Assembly (NCBI GenBank): GCA_964428935.1
Contig: CAYSAG010000252.1
Location: 1 to 7,589, forward strand
Direction: 5' to 3'
Source: JAADHY01 sp964428935
GTDB taxonomy: Bacteria; Planctomycetota; Planctomycetia; Planctomycetales; Planctomycetaceae
DNA: 7,589 bases
The notes under the pieces were generated by a model, which saw only the letters and a program-made list of their open reading frames with translations, searched no databases and had not been told where the DNA came from. The position numbers and the translations under genes are program-made. This document shows, in pieces, positions 6,387 through 7,589 of this stretch (positions are counted from its first letter, which is position 1; each line of letters starts with the position of its first letter).

Positions 6387-6415
6387 TTGACGGGTCGCTG
6401 GGTCGATTCTAGACT
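6387..6415 (+). promoter_or_regulatory. Putative promoter for tRNA-Pro
   Basis: TTGACG (6387-6392) and TAGACT (6410-6415) are separated by exactly 17 bases, close to the sigma-70 consensus spacing and hexamers. A start near 6421 would give a 5' leader of about 65 bases to be removed by RNase P. It is the best promoter-like pair in the window. Confidence 0.62.
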
Positions 6416-6485
6416 CTTTTTTGGACAAAGAGCGGTTGGTCCGGCAGGGTGAGCTGTGGCAAGGCCTTGCCGGAATTCGGTGTGT

Positions 6486-6560
6486 CGGGACGTAGCTCAG
6501 TCTGGCTAGAGCGCCGGCTTTGGGAGCCGGAAGTCGCAGGTTCGAATCCTGTCGTCCCGA
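6486..6560 (+). tRNA. tRNA-Pro, anticodon TGG
   Basis: A complete 75-base cloverleaf can be folded. The acceptor stem is CGGGACG (6486-6492) with CGTCCCG (6553-6559) and discriminator A at 6560. The D arm has GCTC/GAGC stems, and the anticodon stem is CCGGC (6514-6518) with GCCGG (6526-6530). The loop TTTGGGA places anticodon TGG at 6521-6523, reading CCA, CCG and probably other proline codons by wobble. The variable loop has five bases, and the T arm is GCAGG-TTCGAAT-CCTGT. The CCA tail is not encoded, since CC is followed by T, so a nucleotidyltransferase must add it. A T-rich tract (6563-6570) directly downstream may help end transcription. Confidence 0.98.
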
Positions 6561-7057
6561 CCTTTTCTTTTGCGCCGGCCACTTTCTGGCTTTGGGCCCG
6601 CGGCGCCATGTCTTCCAAGTTGGCCGGTCCGGCCCGACGCGACGCAACCCCTTGTTTTTCGAGCAGTTTTGTTGCGAAGCCGGCGGCTCCTTGGCAGCGT
6701 CTCACTTCACATCCGCGCCGCCTGGCGCAGCGCATTTTCCGCAAGTCGAACAACCCGTACCCGTCCAGACCGACCCACCGGCAGCTTCCGACTTCGCGTA
6801 CTCAAACCGAAAAACCCCGGTCGATAACTAAGCACCGGAGCGTTTGGGGCGGTGCCGAGGCAACCGCGGAGCGAGTGGGCGGCCGCCCCGCTGTGAACTC
6901 TCTCCACACCTTTGTCCTCTTCCGCCGCGACGAGCTGTGAAGATGCGTTCGGTTGCGCGTGCGCGACGAGCCGCTTCAGCGCCCGCGCCCGCACCAGCCG
7001 TGGGTTTCTTGTCACCAACGCCGGCTTGGCTGGCGAGGCTACGTCAGGGGGACGAAC
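6561..7057. other. Gene-free region between tRNA-Pro and the secreted-protein gene
   Basis: I see no credible gene in these 497 bases; frames open here are low-complexity Arg/Pro/Ala text in both directions. Visible structure: GGGGCGG (6846-6852) can pair with CCGCCCC (6883-6889), overlapping the 12-base palindrome GGGCGGCCGCCC (6877-6888); a weak CCGGT/ACCGG pair flanks an AT-richer patch around 6822-6837 that could hold a promoter; and a 6-base hairpin CGCCGG-CTTGG-CTGGCG (7019-7035) sits just before the next gene. The downstream gene must have its promoter here, but I cannot place it. Confidence 0.6.
7046..7051 (+). promoter_or_regulatory. Ribosome binding site fixing the start at 7058
   Basis: AGGGGG lies six bases before the ATG at 7058. 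It is the best-placed Shine-Dalgarno-like site in the window, most other genes here having weak ones, and it supports this start for the secreted protein. Confidence 0.65.
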
Positions 7058-7589
7058 ATGAGCGGGATCAAGTGGACGACCGGCGGAACCCTGTGGTTCG
7101 CCATTTTGGCTGCCGTTGGTCTTTGGGCGGCCCCAGCTCAAGGCCAAATCATCGTTCCCGGAACGGGCGAGCGGATTGCTTGGGACGACTTCGAGGACGA
7201 GAACTGGCAGTTCATTCCGAACTTTCCCAAAAGCAGCCGCGAGAACGACTTTCAAGAGCGACGACCGCTGGGTTACTCGAACAACAACTTGTGGATTGAA
7301 AGCGCGAAACGCGGAGAACCGGACGTGGTTCGACGCGTCCCGACCCCGGAAGGCGGACTGCCCGGCAGCAAGGGAGCTCTCTTGATGCGATCGCTCTTCA
7401 CCGGCGTTCCGAACCGGGTCAGCTACCGTCCGGCGCAAGACGATTTGATCATGCGAATGAGCTCGGTGGTGGGAGCGATTCCCACAAGCTGGTACCCCAA
7501 CGTGGTGGTGCGTGTCTACTTGCCGCCGTTCGACGAATGGGAAGACCGGACCGGAGCCACCTTCGGCTTTCGAGCCGACGTAGTGGGAG
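7058..7589 (+). CDS. Secreted protein, uncharacterised planctomycete type (3' end outside window)
   Basis: The first 177 codons of a gene that runs off the window. The N-terminus is a clear signal peptide: a Lys near the start, a hydrophobic core (TLWFAILAAVGLWAA), then APAQG with cleavage probably after the AxA-type site near residue 27. The mature part begins IIVPGTGERIAWDDFEDENW and continues with FPKSSREND, LGYSNNNLWIES, KRGEPDVVRR, GGLPGSKGALLMRS, WYPNVVVRVYLPP and TGATFGFRA. The aromatic, Gly/Asn-rich beta-strand-like text and the WxxDFED start suggest a beta-sandwich (lectin-like) domain. I recall similar exported proteins in planctomycetes but no function. Isoleucine codon use (5 ATT, 4 ATC) and three GATC sites set it apart from the genes upstream. 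No partner gene is visible in the window. Confidence 0.8.
   Translation, partial: MSGIKWTTGGTLWFAILAAVGLWAAPAQGQIIVPGTGERIAWDDFEDENWQFIPNFPKSSRENDFQERRPLGYSNNNLWIESAKRGEPDVVRRVPTPEGGLPGSKGALLMRSLFTGVPNRVSYRPAQDDLIMRMSSVVGAIPTSWYPNVVVRVYLPPFDEWEDRTGATFGFRADVVG

Noticed and set aside
6409..6753. Minus-strand ORF of 114 codons covering the tRNA
   Set aside because: It contains GTTGFEPATSGSQ, the familiar false peptide from reading tRNA-Pro on the opposite strand; the rest is low-complexity.
6844..7299. Plus-strand ORF of 151 codons overlapping the secreted-protein start
   Set aside because: Composition is Arg/Ala/Pro-rich without motifs and it overlaps the gene with a signal peptide and good ribosome site.
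1..7589. DnaA boxes marking a replication origin next to parB
   Set aside because: I found no TTATCCACA or its complement, so an origin within the window is not supported.

Overview
The window looks like a piece of a planctomycete chromosome (probably Pirellulales-like, though the genus cannot be read from the sequence). The evidence is the high GC content, the weak or absent Shine-Dalgarno sites before several genes, a lipoprotein metallopeptidase and a secreted protein of types I associate with planctomycetes, and an intergenic repeat whose core resembles one I remember from planctomycete genomes. No rRNA, CRISPR array, transposase or phage gene is visible.

Layout. Bases 1-867 are the 3' two-thirds of an HtrA/DegP-type serine protease with two PDZ domains, followed by a strong intrinsic terminator (981-1011). 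Next is a structured repeat (about 1059-1209) with 20-base inverted arms. On the minus strand, read from 2754 down to 1233, are a small single-pass membrane protein, a doubtful short ORF, and a lipoprotein metallopeptidase with an HExxH motif; the short ORF's stop overlaps the peptidase ATG as ATGA. A 309-base divergent spacer follows, then a plus-strand GT39-type membrane glycosyltransferase (3064-5214), a chromosome-partitioning ParB gene (5449-6324), a tRNA-Pro(UGG) gene (6486-6560), a gene-free spacer of about 500 bases, and the 5' part of a secreted protein (7058 to the window end).

The most notable signal is not a gene. Two sites matching the bacterial centromere parS lie inside the glycosyltransferase gene, just upstream of parB: a perfect 18-base palindrome at 4110-4127 containing GTTCCACGTGGAAC, and GTTGCACGTGAAAC at 5188-5201. 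Together with parB they make this a likely chromosome segregation locus, probably in the origin-proximal part of the chromosome. No parA is adjacent, which is unusual.

The other genes do not form one pathway. HtrA and the lipoprotein peptidase are envelope proteins, the GT39 enzyme probably glycosylates lipids or proteins at the membrane, and ParB with parS acts on the nucleoid. Codon use is distinctive: in the five genes before the tRNA nearly all isoleucines are ATT despite the high GC, and GATC is rare. The last gene departs from both trends.
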